64,000 bases of DNA from CAYVVD01 sp964454975 (GCA_964454975.1 CAYVVD010000005.1:99650-163649); one strand, 5' to 3'; shown: positions 35,105 through 45,001, counted from the first letter of the stretch. Numbers and translations: made by a program. The notes: generated by a model not told the origin, from the sequence alone.

Positions 35105-37369
35105 ATGAAACTTGTCCTTTTTATTATTTGCTTGACATTTATCAGCAATGCCATTGCTGAAAATAGTGGCATTATTACAGGCAGGATTGTAAACAAAACC
35201 ACTCAAAATCCACTTCCTGCTGTTACTGTCAGGGTCCAGGAATCAACTTCAGGAGCTATATCCAAGAATGACGGGGTATTTACTATAAGAGATATTCCAC
35301 CCGGTATATATTCACTCCGTTTTTCAATAATAGGTTACCAGGAATTTATCCTCTCTGATGTTGTTGTAACGACAGGCAGGCCGGCAACGGTTCGTGTTGA
35401 ATTATCGGAAAAGAGTGTAGAGCTCGATGAAGTTGAAGTCCGGGCAAGCTACTTTTCCAGAACCATTGAATCTGCTACAAGCACACAATCTTTAAATTTC
35501 GAAGATATACGCCGTGCTCCCGGTGTTCAGGAAGATGTTGTACGAGCAACTGCCCTATTGCCGGGAGTAAATGTTACTTCTGCCGGTCGGAATGACCTGA
35601 TTGTCCGTGGGGGCGCTCCTTTCGAAAACCTTTTTGTTGTTGAAAATATTGAAATCCAAAACATAAACCACTTTGGTTCACAGGGATCAACAGGCGGGCC
35701 ACTCTCAATTATTAACATTGATTTTGTGAATAAAGTAGAGTTTTCAGCAGGTGGATTTGGTGTTAAATATGGCGACAAATTATCATCGCTTACAAATATT
35801 CAGTTAAGAAACGGGAACGAAGAAAGATTTGCCGGGAAAATAAATCTATCAGCAACAGGTTTTGGTGTCAACATTGAGGGCCCCTTGAGTGAAGATGGTT
35901 CATTTTTGTTCAGTGCTCGCAGAAGTTACCTTGATATTCTTTTTAATGCAGCAGGCTTTTCATTTGTACCCCAATACTGGGATCTACAGGGAAAGATTAA
36001 TTACAGGTTGGATAGAGACAATATTTTTGATTTCTTAATTATTAGCGCTTTAAATGATGTCAAGCTTAATAACGAAGATGAGGAGCAACGCTATGACAAC
36101 AGCAGGATACTTGTCCCGGAGCAGCAGCAGTATTTCACAGGGTTTACATGGAAACACCTTTTTGGTTCAGGATTTTCAAAGGTAACTTTGGGAAGATCAT
36201 TTACTAATTTCACTACTTTTCAAAATGATTCAAACCTTGTAGAAATATTCAGGAATGATTCAAAAGAAGGTGAAATAGTATTGAGAACCGACCTGGACCT
36301 GCAAATTGCCCCAAAAACTGAGTTGCAGATTGGTAATCAACTAAAATATGGCAGTTTGCTTGAATACGACATCCTAATCCCGGGAACGCAAAGGCTTGAT
36401 GCCGAAGGTGAACCAAGAGAATTAGATGTAGATACAACGTTGAATACCCTTAAGAATTCGACTTATTTGAATATTGCAGCAGTTTATGGACATTTAAAAG
36501 CTACTACCGGTATAAGATTTGATTATTACGATTTCACCAAGGAGCAGTTACATTTTTCTCCCCGTATATCTTTAAGTTATGTAATCAATGAGATTTCGGC
36601 AATAAACCTAAGCGCAGGCAGGTATTTCCAGGCACCTTCATACATCTGGCAGGTTGGCGGAAGCGATATATTAAATCCCCTCAGAGCTGACCAGGTTGTA
36701 ATTGGATATGAACACAACCCTATTCCAGATGTGAAAGTACAATTGGAAGGATATTACAAACTATATAAGAATTATCCCGCGAGAATCTTCAGACCGCAAG
36801 CAGTCTTGGCTCCAAGCGGTTTTGATAATGTAGCCTCTGACATACCATTCGGACTCGAACCGATTTCAAATTCCGGCAAAGGCTTTTCAAGAGGTGTAGA
36901 ATTATTTATACAGAAGAAACTAAGTGAAATTCCTCTTTACGGATTATTAAGTTTGACGTTAAGTGAGTCAAGATTTAAGTCGCTGGATGGTGAAGAACGC
37001 TATGGAGCATTTGACAGCAGAATCATTATGAACTTATCTGCGGGCTACAGGTTTGATACAGAATGGGAAGTAAGCGCAAAATTTAGATTGGCAACGGGCG
37101 TCCCCACAACTCCTTTCCTCGATAACGGAAGTATTGATTTCAGCCGTTATAATCAAGGGGAACGTATTCCACTATACCATTCGCTTGATACAAGAGTAGA
37201 AAAGCGTTGGTTCCTGGAGGGATACACAATTATCACATACATAGATATTCAGAACATCTATGACATGGAAAATGTAAGTAATATCAGGTGGGATTACAGG
37301 GAAGGCAAAGCAATAGAAAACACATCACTTGGTGTGCTGCCAAGTATTGGAGTTAGTCTTGAATTTTAA
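35105..37369 (+). CDS. TonB-dependent receptor with carboxypeptidase-like regulatory domain
   Basis: ATG 35105 follows AGGGGAAAAA and gives 754 residues with a signal peptide (MKLVLFIICLTFISNAIAE); an upstream frame to 35036 lacks these features. Residues about 25-110 are a CarboxypepD_reg-like Ig domain (GIITGRIVNKTTQNPLPAVTV). The plug follows (about 120-240; NDLIVRGGAPFENLFVVENIEI), then a 22-strand barrel. The substrate is not evident; there is no adjacent SusD gene, so a SUS-type glycan system is unlikely. Its 3' end overlaps the converging Wzz-like gene by 17 bases. Confidence 0.93.
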   Translation: MKLVLFIICLTFISNAIAENSGIITGRIVNKTTQNPLPAVTVRVQESTSGAISKNDGVFTIRDIPPGIYSLRFSIIGYQEFILSDVVVTTGRPATVRVELSEKSVELDEVEVRASYFSRTIESATSTQSLNFEDIRRAPGVQEDVVRATALLPGVNVTSAGRNDLIVRGGAPFENLFVVENIEIQNINHFGSQGSTGGPLSIINIDFVNKVEFSAGGFGVKYGDKLSSLTNIQLRNGNEERFAGKINLSATGFGVNIEGPLSEDGSFLFSARRSYLDILFNAAGFSFVPQYWDLQGKINYRLDRDNIFDFLIISALNDVKLNNEDEEQRYDNSRILVPEQQQYFTGFTWKHLFGSGFSKVTLGRSFTNFTTFQNDSNLVEIFRNDSKEGEIVLRTDLDLQIAPKTELQIGNQLKYGSLLEYDILIPGTQRLDAEGEPRELDVDTTLNTLKNSTYLNIAAVYGHLKATTGIRFDYYDFTKEQLHFSPRISLSYVINEISAINLSAGRYFQAPSYIWQVGGSDILNPLRADQVVIGYEHNPIPDVKVQLEGYYKLYKNYPARIFRPQAVLAPSGFDNVASDIPFGLEPISNSGKGFSRGVELFIQKKLSEIPLYGLLSLTLSESRFKSLDGEERYGAFDSRIIMNLSAGYRFDTEWEVSAKFRLATGVPTTPFLDNGSIDFSRYNQGERIPLYHSLDTRVEKRWFLEGYTIITYIDIQNIYDMENVSNIRWDYREGKAIENTSLGVLPSIGVSLEF

Positions 37370-38567
37370 TAGTATCTTCTGATTCGTTTGCGCTCTTCAG
37401 AAAGTATTGACCCTTGATAACTGCCCTGCTTACTATGTAAATGCTTCCAAATAGTATTGAAAGCATAAAACCAAGTAGTGTGAACATTGCCCTGCTTGGT
37501 GAAAATCGTTTTGTAGGCGGAATAGCTTCATCTAGTGCTTGGATGACAGGTACGTCTTTTTCTTCCTGAATTGCTTCCTGGTGACGCTGTGTTTCAAGGT
37601 AAAGCATTACCTGTTCAAGAATCTTTTTATCTCTGTAGATGTTGGCATATTCCCTAGTAAGTTCAGGAACATCCGGAAGAGGGATTGAAAACATATCATT
37701 ACCAGTTCCGCCTGTTTGAACTTTAAGGGCCTGTTGTTTTAAGAATTGAACCTGTTTTTTTAAAATTTTTATCCGTTCTGAATTTGGATTGAATTGCAGC
37801 ATAGCAATGTTTAATTCACTTTCTGCTTCAGCCAGTTTTGAACCGGCATCTACGGCTTGATTAACAATTGCTTTCATCTGCTCTTCAATTTCTAAAATAT
37901 TATTCTCCTTCTGGAACTCTTCTAATTTATTTTCAACAGAATCTAATTTATGCCTGTAGGAAAATATTTCATCCTCAATATAATGTATTGCTTTCCTGCT
38001 TCTGGCTACATTGCGTTCTTTTACAATCCAGTTAAGTCCGTCAATTGCAGTATTTGCAATATCTGATGCCAATTGTTTTGCTGAGACAATTTCAGATTTA
38101 GAAGGTAAGAATGAAGTAGCAATATTAACTGAAATAAATATGATGCCACTTTTTTCCAATTCAGCGTCAATTGACTGACTTATAAAATCATATACTTCTT
38201 CAATTTCTGTTTCTTTAAATTCTTCTCTTTTGCTAATTCCTAGATTGTCATCAATATATTTAGCATTTGCCCTGCTGAATAATATCTCGACATATACTTT
38301 TGATTCACTTGATTTGCCTAATCCTCCGAGAAGCATCCCTCCGCCAGCAAAGCTCTGAAGAAATGATGTAAGGCCGGTGCCACCGGAGTTTTCGTCCGAT
38401 GGCAGAACAGAAGCATTTGCCTGGTATTCATGGGGCATTATTAAAGAATAAAGCGCAAAAGCAACTGTAACAACAATCACGATCAAAGACAGTTTCTTTT
38501 TTCTGTTCCAGAGAAAAGAAAATATTGAGCTTGCAGTTAGTTCCTGTTGATCTACTTTTTCACTCAT
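37353..38567 (-). CDS. Wzz/GNVR-type polysaccharide chain-length protein
   Basis: The 404-residue protein has a membrane helix near each end (about 24-45 and 359-382) with a long periplasmic region between, the polysaccharide co-polymerase plan. The N-terminal part has YQANASVLPSDENSG and the middle is coiled coil (NKLEEFQKENNILEIEEQ). PPTKRFSPSRAMFTLLG precedes the second helix. No tyrosine-kinase domain is attached. It sits 2 bases after the SLBB export gene, so the pair should control chain length and export of a capsule, exopolysaccharide or O-antigen-like polymer. No glycosyltransferase is nearby. Confidence 0.9.
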   Translation of the reverse strand: MSEKVDQQELTASSIFSFLWNRKKKLSLIVIVVTVAFALYSLIMPHEYQANASVLPSDENSGGTGLTSFLQSFAGGGMLLGGLGKSSESKVYVEILFSRANAKYIDDNLGISKREEFKETEIEEVYDFISQSIDAELEKSGIIFISVNIATSFLPSKSEIVSAKQLASDIANTAIDGLNWIVKERNVARSRKAIHYIEDEIFSYRHKLDSVENKLEEFQKENNILEIEEQMKAIVNQAVDAGSKLAEAESELNIAMLQFNPNSERIKILKKQVQFLKQQALKVQTGGTGNDMFSIPLPDVPELTREYANIYRDKKILEQVMLYLETQRHQEAIQEEKDVPVIQALDEAIPPTKRFSPSRAMFTLLGFMLSILFGSIYIVSRAVIKGQYFLKSANESEDTIKIQD

Positions 38568-38569
38568 AT

Positions 38570-40198
38570 CTATTTCAAATTTACTATTGTTATAATAACA
38601 CCGACTACAGTAACTAACTGAGTTGCAATTGTAAGAGCATCGGTAAATACGTCCAGAAATGAAATATCCGATTCAGGGGGTACAAGTATGTTATCTCCGG
38701 GCTCTATAATATATTCTGAACTCCGGGCATTGAATATTTCACCTCTCGATTTCACAATTAGTGTTTCATCAGGATCTGAGCGATAACCAAACCCACCTGA
38801 CAGATTTATATAATCCAGGTAATTAAGGTCTCTGTTATAAACAACCAGGCCGGGATTGTTTACTCTACCCTGCACATTAATAAATGTTTTTTTCTGCGGT
38901 ACAATAATTGAATCTTTATGAAAAAGCAATATATTATCTTCAGAATCAAAATCTTCCATTGCTTTCCAAAAGTCAATTGCCATTGCACCTTTCTTTTCAC
39001 GAATTTTCGACTGGAAATACTGCTGCTCTGTTTCAGACATCTCAGAAGCCGGTATCCTTCTAAGCCTTTCAAGCTCCTCATCTTTATTTTCGGACTCGGA
39101 TTGGCGAATCATAATTGATGCTTCCAATGAAGCTTCATCAGTAAAACCACCTGCTCTTTTAATTAAAACACTAAGTTTATCGGTTTTTTCATCAATCGCA
39201 TAATATCCGGGATAAACAACTTCACCCTCAATCACTGCATACTTGTTTTTAACCCAGTTGGCAATTCTTCTGACAAATACCCTGTCACCCGGTTTGAGCT
39301 GAAAATCTCCATCGAGTAAGTCGCCTTTATAAAGTTTATTCTTCCAACTACTTACATCAACATACCAATTCCTTAGGCCTGTTTCGTCGTAACGGGCTAT
39401 CTCAACTGAATCAAGATTAGAAGAAATCAAAAATCCCTGCCCAAGTTTAAATAGTGTAGAGAGTGAATCGCCTTCAACAAATTCAAATTCCCCGGGGCTC
39501 GGCACTTCACCGGATACTTGAATAGACTCGCTTTCGCTGCTTTGAGGTACAATTATCTGGTCTCCGTCTAATACATAAGGATTTTTATCTTTTTCTCCCA
39601 AGAGGTAAAAACGCATGAGGTCAACGGGGATTCTCCTATTTGTTCTTGCCCTGTAAAGAATTATGTTTCTCATTGATGCATCATTATCCGGACCGCCGGC
39701 TTTTTCAATTACTTCGGAAACCCTGTCAACAGCAAAAGCTGAAACAATTGAAGTCCTTTGGACTGAACCTGATACAACAACTTTAAATTTTCTAATATCA
39801 CTCAGGACTATAAATATTTCGTTTACTTTTAATTCTTGTTTAATTCTCCCTCTTATTTGATTGTAGGACTCTTCTAATGTCAGCCCTTTCAAATCTACCA
39901 TTCCTATTCCGGGTATGATTAATTTACCTTCCGGATTAACTATAACCTCAAACTCCTGTGACTCAGCCATGATAATTGATATCAGGAATTTATCATTTGG
40001 ACCTATTTCATATTCTGAGGGGTTAATTTCACGATCCAACAAGCCCTCTGTTTCTTTAGCAATTTTCATTGCGTTTTCAATACCCAGTGTATCTACTTCT
40101 TTTTTATCAGGATTAAAAAAGCGGTATTTAATTTGAGCTTCGGAGAGCTGATTTGACAGAATAAATATAAAAATAGGTAGAAGAATTAGCCTTAGCAT
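38570..40198 (-). CDS. SLBB-domain polysaccharide export protein (Wza-related)
   Basis: ATG 40198 gives 542 residues starting with a signal peptide (MLRLILLPIFIFILSNQLSEAQ); a start 24 codons earlier would hide it. The Poly_export domain (about 70-145; YEIGPNDKFLISI) is followed by four or more SLBB modules (GSVQRTSIVSAF, GEVPSPGEFEF, GEVVYPGYYAI, GRVNNPGLVVY). The C-terminus ends in a hydrophobic segment (about 517-540) rather than the amphipathic helix of enteric Wza. It should form part of the outer-membrane exit channel for polysaccharide, in an operon with the Wzz-like gene. Confidence 0.9.
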   Translation of the reverse strand: MLRLILLPIFIFILSNQLSEAQIKYRFFNPDKKEVDTLGIENAMKIAKETEGLLDREINPSEYEIGPNDKFLISIIMAESQEFEVIVNPEGKLIIPGIGMVDLKGLTLEESYNQIRGRIKQELKVNEIFIVLSDIRKFKVVVSGSVQRTSIVSAFAVDRVSEVIEKAGGPDNDASMRNIILYRARTNRRIPVDLMRFYLLGEKDKNPYVLDGDQIIVPQSSESESIQVSGEVPSPGEFEFVEGDSLSTLFKLGQGFLISSNLDSVEIARYDETGLRNWYVDVSSWKNKLYKGDLLDGDFQLKPGDRVFVRRIANWVKNKYAVIEGEVVYPGYYAIDEKTDKLSVLIKRAGGFTDEASLEASIMIRQSESENKDEELERLRRIPASEMSETEQQYFQSKIREKKGAMAIDFWKAMEDFDSEDNILLFHKDSIIVPQKKTFINVQGRVNNPGLVVYNRDLNYLDYINLSGGFGYRSDPDETLIVKSRGEIFNARSSEYIIEPGDNILVPPESDISFLDVFTDALTIATQLVTVVGVIITIVNLK

Positions 40199-40304
40199 AA
40201 ACCAATTTCTTATTTTGGAAAAGTCAAAATTACGAAAATTAATATCAATCTTACATTTATAGTTCGTCATTAGTTCAATTACAAATTAAAAGAATCAACT
40301 TAAT

Positions 40305-41093
40305 ATGAAAGAAATATTATTAGATGCAAGTAGAAGTGCTGCTCTCAAAGCAGGCGAAGAACTAAGAAAAGGATTTGGCAGCCACTTTTCGATAAGCTCA
40401 AAAGAAGGGAGAAACAACCTTGTTACCGAATATGACCACCTTGCAGAATCAATTATAATAGAGCATTTAAAAAAGGCATTTCCTGAGAGTTCATTCCTTG
40501 CAGAAGAAAGCGGCGAAACCGGAAAAAGAAATGAGAATCAGAGCCTGAGATGGATAATTGATCCACTTGATGGAACCGTTAATTTTGCCCATTCGATACC
40601 TATTTTCTGCATAAGTATAGCTGCAGAATTGGATGGTATTATCCAAACTGGCATAATATACCAACCTGTTCTAAACGAAATGTATACTGCTATTCTTAAC
40701 GGTGGGGCATACCTAAACCAAAAGCCGATAAAAACATCTGCGATGGATGAGTTGGACGCTTCATTTCTCGTTACCGGCTTTCCCTATAATGTCAATGAAA
40801 ATCCGTGTAAAACAATTGATTTATTTGTTGATGTTGTTCAACGTGGGATACCAATTCGCAGGCTTGGTTCAGCTGCGATGGATCTTGCTTATGTTGCGTC
40901 AGGCAAGTTTGACGGATTCTGGGAGATTGACCTCAAACCATGGGATGTTGCCGCAGGAATTCTCCTTGTTCGTGAAGCCGGAGGAATGGTTACAAGATTT
41001 GATGGGGCAGAATACAAACTTGGCGACAGGACTATGCTCGCAACCAATGGTAAAATTCATCAGGAGGTATCCGGAATTTTAGATGATTGCTAA
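40305..41093 (+). CDS. suhB: Inositol monophosphatase family protein
   Basis: The 262-residue protein has the lithium-sensitive phosphatase motifs in order: the metal-binding Glu in LAEESGE (about 67-68), WIIDPLDGTVNFAH (about 84-97) and the third Asp in KPWDVAAGILLVREAGG near the C-terminus. Members remove phosphate from inositol-1-phosphate or related sugars; bacterial SuhB also acts in transcription antitermination, which cannot be judged here. It begins a plus-strand operon with dapF and an M20 amidohydrolase, and dapF starts 8 bases after its stop. Confidence 0.9.
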   Translation: MKEILLDASRSAALKAGEELRKGFGSHFSISSKEGRNNLVTEYDHLAESIIIEHLKKAFPESSFLAEESGETGKRNENQSLRWIIDPLDGTVNFAHSIPIFCISIAAELDGIIQTGIIYQPVLNEMYTAILNGGAYLNQKPIKTSAMDELDASFLVTGFPYNVNENPCKTIDLFVDVVQRGIPIRRLGSAAMDLAYVASGKFDGFWEIDLKPWDVAAGILLVREAGGMVTRFDGAEYKLGDRTMLATNGKIHQEVSGILDDC

Positions 41094-41101
41094 TATTAAT
41101 T

Positions 41102-41959
41102 ATGAGTAAAATTAAATTATATAAAATGTCCGGCGCCGGTAATTTGTTTACTGTACTGGACGGTAGACAAGATGGCATATCTTCATTGAATTTCATAAGT
41201 TTAGCGCCATTGCTCTGCGACTCACAACTATTCGATGATAACCAAAAAAGCGAAGGTGTGCTTGTAATCAATCCTTCAGAATATAATCATTTTGATGTTG
41301 ATTATTACAACCCGGATGGTTCTGATGGTATGATGTGTGGGAATGGTGGCAGGTGTGCTGTAAGATTTGCTTACTTAGCAGGCATGATTGATACCGGGCA
41401 GGAATTAAAATTCAAAATGTCTGGGAATATTTATATGGGCAAAATTATAGAAAATGCGATTACCATTCAGCTTCCCCCCCCAGTGAAACTAATTGAATCT
41501 CTTGAACTGGAAGTTGATGGGATAGCAATACCGGGTTCATTTGTTGATGTAAACTCTGACCATTATATAGTCAATTTTGTAAATTTAAATTCAAATGATA
41601 TTGAATCATTCGATTTGAAAAATTTTTCAAAGCCACTCAGGCATCACATGTATTTTGGCATCAAAGGGGCAAATATTAATGTTTACAAGGTATTACCCAA
41701 TAATAAATTGAGGTTGCGAACATTTGAACGCGGAGTGGAAGCTGAAACCGGGGCTTGCGGGACAGGTTCAGTTTCAACCGCATTATGTGCATATTTGAAA
41801 GGAGAAATCAAACTACCCGTTAGAATTATACCTCCAAGCAAAGAAGAAATTACTGTTCATATAATTGGAGAAATACCGGAGAATATTAAATACTTTGAGC
41901 TTACAGGGCCTGCAATAATTATAAATGAAAGAGAAATTGACTTAATGGAGTTAGCATGA
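41102..41959 (+). CDS. dapF: Diaminopimelate epimerase
   Basis: The ATG at 41102 gives 285 residues; an upstream TTG in frame would add five poor residues. The two catalytic cysteines are visible: Cys79 in GMMCGNGGRCAVRF and Cys219 in ETGACGTGSVSTAL. The two pseudo-symmetric domains are complete. It converts LL- to meso-diaminopimelate for lysine and peptidoglycan synthesis. The ribosome site is weak. The downstream amidohydrolase ATG overlaps its stop by 4 bases (ATGA), implying coupled translation and suggesting a linked role in the lysine pathway. Confidence 0.96.
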   Translation: MSKIKLYKMSGAGNLFTVLDGRQDGISSLNFISLAPLLCDSQLFDDNQKSEGVLVINPSEYNHFDVDYYNPDGSDGMMCGNGGRCAVRFAYLAGMIDTGQELKFKMSGNIYMGKIIENAITIQLPPPVKLIESLELEVDGIAIPGSFVDVNSDHYIVNFVNLNSNDIESFDLKNFSKPLRHHMYFGIKGANINVYKVLPNNKLRLRTFERGVEAETGACGTGSVSTALCAYLKGEIKLPVRIIPPSKEEITVHIIGEIPENIKYFELTGPAIIINEREIDLMELA

Positions 41960-43134
41960 ATTACCAGGCAATCATAGATAAATCCGAATCAATATTTGGA
42001 AAACTTCAAAACTACAGACGCACTATTCACAAAAATCCGGAGCTTTCGTTTCGCGAGTTTGAGACATCAAAATTCATTCAGGCAAAGCTTGATGAACTTG
42101 GCATCTCATACGAAATTTTGGCAGAAACTGGAATTGTTGCAATGATTGGCAAGGGAGATAAATGCGTAGCTCTTCGTGCTGATATTGATGCACTCCCTGT
42201 TGTAGAAGAAACCGGGTATGATTTTGCTTCATCCAATAATGGAATAATGCACGCCTGCGGTCATGACATGCATACAACCATGTTGCTTGGCGCCGCTGAA
42301 ATATTGAATAGCCATGAAGGTGAATTGCATGGCTGTGTGAAGCTGATTTTCCAACCCGGTGAAGAAAAACTTCCGGGTGGAGCAAGCGTGATGATAAAAG
42401 AAGGTGTGCTTAAAAATCCAAAACCTTTGGCAATATTCGGGCAGCATGTGTTCCCTGAGGCTGAAACAGGAACCATATCAATTGGCCCGGGATTCATTAT
42501 GGCATCGGCCGACGAGATATACTGGACTCTTAAAGGTAAGGGCTCGCACGCTGCACAGCCTCAAATCGGAAATGACCCTATATTAGCAGCAGCTCACTTA
42601 ATTCAATATTACCAAAGCATTATGGTTAAGAGGCGCGACCCTCTGATGCCTGGTGTTTTGTCAGTTACTTCTGTAAATGGTGGAAGCGCAACTAACATTT
42701 TCCCGGATGAAGTGGAAATGCGTGGCACTATGCGCTCTTTTGACCAGGCTTGGCGCGAAATGATGCACAACTTGATTCATAACCAGTCATCAGCATTGTG
42801 CTCGCTTTATGATGTGTTCTGCGAACTCATTATTGTAAAAGGCTACCCACCGTTATTTAATCACCCCGAAACGGTTACATTTACAATAAACACTGCAAAA
42901 TCAATATTCGGAGAGGATTATACTTTTGATTTCATCCCAAAGATGTGGGCTGAGGATTTCTCCTATTATTCACAGGAAATTCCTGCTACATTTTGGTTTC
43001 TTGGCGTAAAGCCTGAAGGAATGACGGAAATGTATCCATTGCACAACTCAAAGTTTGCGCCGGATGAAAGCGCAATGATAAAAGGAACAGCACAACTTGC
43101 TGCTATTGCAATTGATTACCTTAAGAAGCATTAA
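41956..43134 (+). CDS. M20 family amidohydrolase, possibly N-acetyl-diaminopimelate deacetylase
   Basis: The 392-residue enzyme belongs to the M20D amidohydrolases. The binuclear metal ligands are present: Cys101 and His103 in HACGHDMHTT, Glu136-Glu137 in FQPGEEKLPGG, His164 in FGQHVFPE, and the C-terminal His in YPLHNSKFAPDE. A dimerisation domain lies at about 180-290. Substrates in the family include N-acyl amino acids, hippurate and N-acetyl-diaminopimelate. The 4-base overlap with dapF favours the last, as in the acetyl branch of lysine synthesis, but this is inferred from context only. Its end overlaps the converging metallophosphoesterase gene by 4 bases. Confidence 0.88.
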   Translation: MNYQAIIDKSESIFGKLQNYRRTIHKNPELSFREFETSKFIQAKLDELGISYEILAETGIVAMIGKGDKCVALRADIDALPVVEETGYDFASSNNGIMHACGHDMHTTMLLGAAEILNSHEGELHGCVKLIFQPGEEKLPGGASVMIKEGVLKNPKPLAIFGQHVFPEAETGTISIGPGFIMASADEIYWTLKGKGSHAAQPQIGNDPILAAAHLIQYYQSIMVKRRDPLMPGVLSVTSVNGGSATNIFPDEVEMRGTMRSFDQAWREMMHNLIHNQSSALCSLYDVFCELIIVKGYPPLFNHPETVTFTINTAKSIFGEDYTFDFIPKMWAEDFSYYSQEIPATFWFLGVKPEGMTEMYPLHNSKFAPDESAMIKGTAQLAAIAIDYLKKH

Positions 43135-44366
43135 GTATATCGCGGTGCACTTTTAAGTGTGAGGAGGGTAATTTCCGGTTTTATTCCAATCCTTATCGGA
43201 GGCCCGACAGTGCTTAGCCCCCTGTTTATATAAAGATGCTGGTCTTTGTATGTATAAGGTCCTGCCCACTGCTTATAAACAATCTGTGCAGGAGATATTT
43301 CAGTACCCCAAAAATCTATTCCTACCTGTCCGCCATGCGTATGACCGGAAAGCATCAAATCCACATTCATTTTTTTGCGTACAAATCTGTCCCAGTTTGT
43401 AGGATCATGGCTCAGGAGAATAGTAGGCCATTGAGGACTCAGATTTTCAGTTGCCTTTTTGAGGTCGCCATAATCCTGCCTGAGACTTATATTGTCTATA
43501 CCGGCGAGTTGAAGTTTAGCTTGACCTTTTTCAATTGTTGTATTGGAATTATTCAATAGATTCAGTGGCAGATCATTCATAATTCCAAGTAGTTTTGAAT
43601 GGCTTTCATCAGTCATGTAATGGTCGTGATTGCCCAGGCAGGCATAAACCCCCATATCTGCGCGTAATTTTGTCATTTCATCAATAATCGTATTTAATTC
43701 ATCAGGATTATAATTCACAAAATCCCCGGTTATCACTAATATGTCAGGCTTTAAAGATTCTATTATTAATCTTGCCTCATTAAACGGTTCATAGCCCGGG
43801 AATGAACCTGCATGTATATCAGAAATCTGCACAATCTTTAAGCCATCGAATGAAGGATGCAAGTTGAGCAACGGAATAAAATGGCTGTGGACTTTAAAAT
43901 TATATGTTGTCCTTGAGGCTCCATTTATATAAATCATAAATGGAGCAGCGGCGAGGCTCCAACCGGCATTAGCAAGGAATTTGCGCCTAGAATTTATTAA
44001 TTCCTTCTTTACAGCATTCTTCCTCCCTGATGGGATATTTTTTAATACCATTCTTTTCAGGAATATAAAAATGCTCCCGAAGAGCAACACAAGTGCTATT
44101 AGTATTTTGGGTGTGTACCAGAAACCGATAAGCAGGTAAAGAAAATAGAGTAATCGGCTTTGTTCAGGGTTTCCAATCCGGTACCATGAAACGAATAAAT
44201 AAACTGTAGCCATTACTATTGCAAAAATAAGAGGTATTCTGAACCACAACTTGTTAAGCGAGAACTTTTTTACATGGAGGCGCCATTTCTTAAGTACATA
44301 AAAATCAATAAGAAACAGCAGCACTCCTATCACAATTGAAAATATTACTAATCTTATCGGCCCCAT
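43131..44366 (-). CDS. Membrane-anchored metallophosphoesterase (YkuE-like)
   Basis: The 411-residue protein has three membrane helices (about 1-24, 42-62, 72-104), then a basic segment with SRRKFLANAG (126-135) leading into a fourth hydrophobic stretch, and a calcineurin-like phosphoesterase domain from about 175. The metal and phosphate motifs are complete: QISDIHAGS (Asp183, His185), TGDFVNY, GNHDHY (Asn246, His247), LLSHDP and SGHTHGGQ. The internal RRxFL looks like a twin-arginine signal. Related enzymes hydrolyse lipid-linked or cyclic phosphates; the substrate is unknown. It converges with the M20 gene and is divergent from the thioredoxin-like gene. Confidence 0.88.
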   Translation of the reverse strand: MGPIRLVIFSIVIGVLLFLIDFYVLKKWRLHVKKFSLNKLWFRIPLIFAIVMATVYLFVSWYRIGNPEQSRLLYFLYLLIGFWYTPKILIALVLLFGSIFIFLKRMVLKNIPSGRKNAVKKELINSRRKFLANAGWSLAAAPFMIYINGASRTTYNFKVHSHFIPLLNLHPSFDGLKIVQISDIHAGSFPGYEPFNEARLIIESLKPDILVITGDFVNYNPDELNTIIDEMTKLRADMGVYACLGNHDHYMTDESHSKLLGIMNDLPLNLLNNSNTTIEKGQAKLQLAGIDNISLRQDYGDLKKATENLSPQWPTILLSHDPTNWDRFVRKKMNVDLMLSGHTHGGQVGIDFWGTEISPAQIVYKQWAGPYTYKDQHLYINRGLSTVGPPIRIGIKPEITLLTLKSAPRYT

Positions 44367-44446
44367 ACCGGGTTTTCTTCCTGTCTAAAATTATAACTAA
44401 CGAATTTCGTTAAACGAGTGTGTATAAGATAAATTTTGAGGTTCAA

Positions 44447-45001
44447 ATGGCAGCAACTCCGTCAAATATGGTAGCGCTTGGCACACAAGCCCCTGACTTT
44501 ACAATTCCTGATACTGTTAGCGGCGAGTCATTCAGCCTGAATGACTTAAAGTCAGACAAAGCTACTGTAGTAATGTTTATTTGCAATCACTGCCCCTATG
44601 TTATCCACATTAACGATGGACTTGTAAAATTAACAAATGAATACTCATCAATGGGAGTGTCGTTCATTGCAATAAGCTCCAACGATATAATAAACTACCC
44701 TGAAGATTCCCCGGAAAAAATGAAACAAAATGCTGAAAGGTTGGGCTATAACTTTCCCTATTTATATGATGAGAGCCAGGAAGTTGCAAAGGCTTATAAT
44801 GCCGCCTGTACACCTGATTTCTATATTTACGACAAAGATATGAAACTCGCCTACCGTGGGCAGTTCGACGATTCCCGACCGGGCAACGGCAAGCCAGTCA
44901 CCGGGAAAGACGTAAGGGAAGCACTTGATAACATGTTGGCAGGAGAACCTGTAAGCAATAAGCAGATACCAAGCATCGGGTGCAATATTAAGTGGAAATA
45001 A
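44447..45001 (+). CDS. Thioredoxin-fold (AhpC/TSA-redoxin) protein
   Basis: ATG 44447 follows TTGAGG and gives 184 residues; an upstream GTG adds nine poor residues. The thioredoxin fold runs through most of the protein, with LGTQAPDFTIPDTVSG at the start, a CNHC redox pair (Cys46, Cys49) in FICNHCPYV and the cis-Pro region CTPDFYIYD. This matches the cytoplasmic 'thioredoxin family protein' group with a CxxCP centre. It lacks signal peptide. It might reduce disulfides or peroxides. It converges on the tandem CDGSH gene, an iron-sulfur protein, across a shared terminator. Confidence 0.9.
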   Translation: MAATPSNMVALGTQAPDFTIPDTVSGESFSLNDLKSDKATVVMFICNHCPYVIHINDGLVKLTNEYSSMGVSFIAISSNDIINYPEDSPEKMKQNAERLGYNFPYLYDESQEVAKAYNAACTPDFYIYDKDMKLAYRGQFDDSRPGNGKPVTGKDVREALDNMLAGEPVSNKQIPSIGCNIKWK

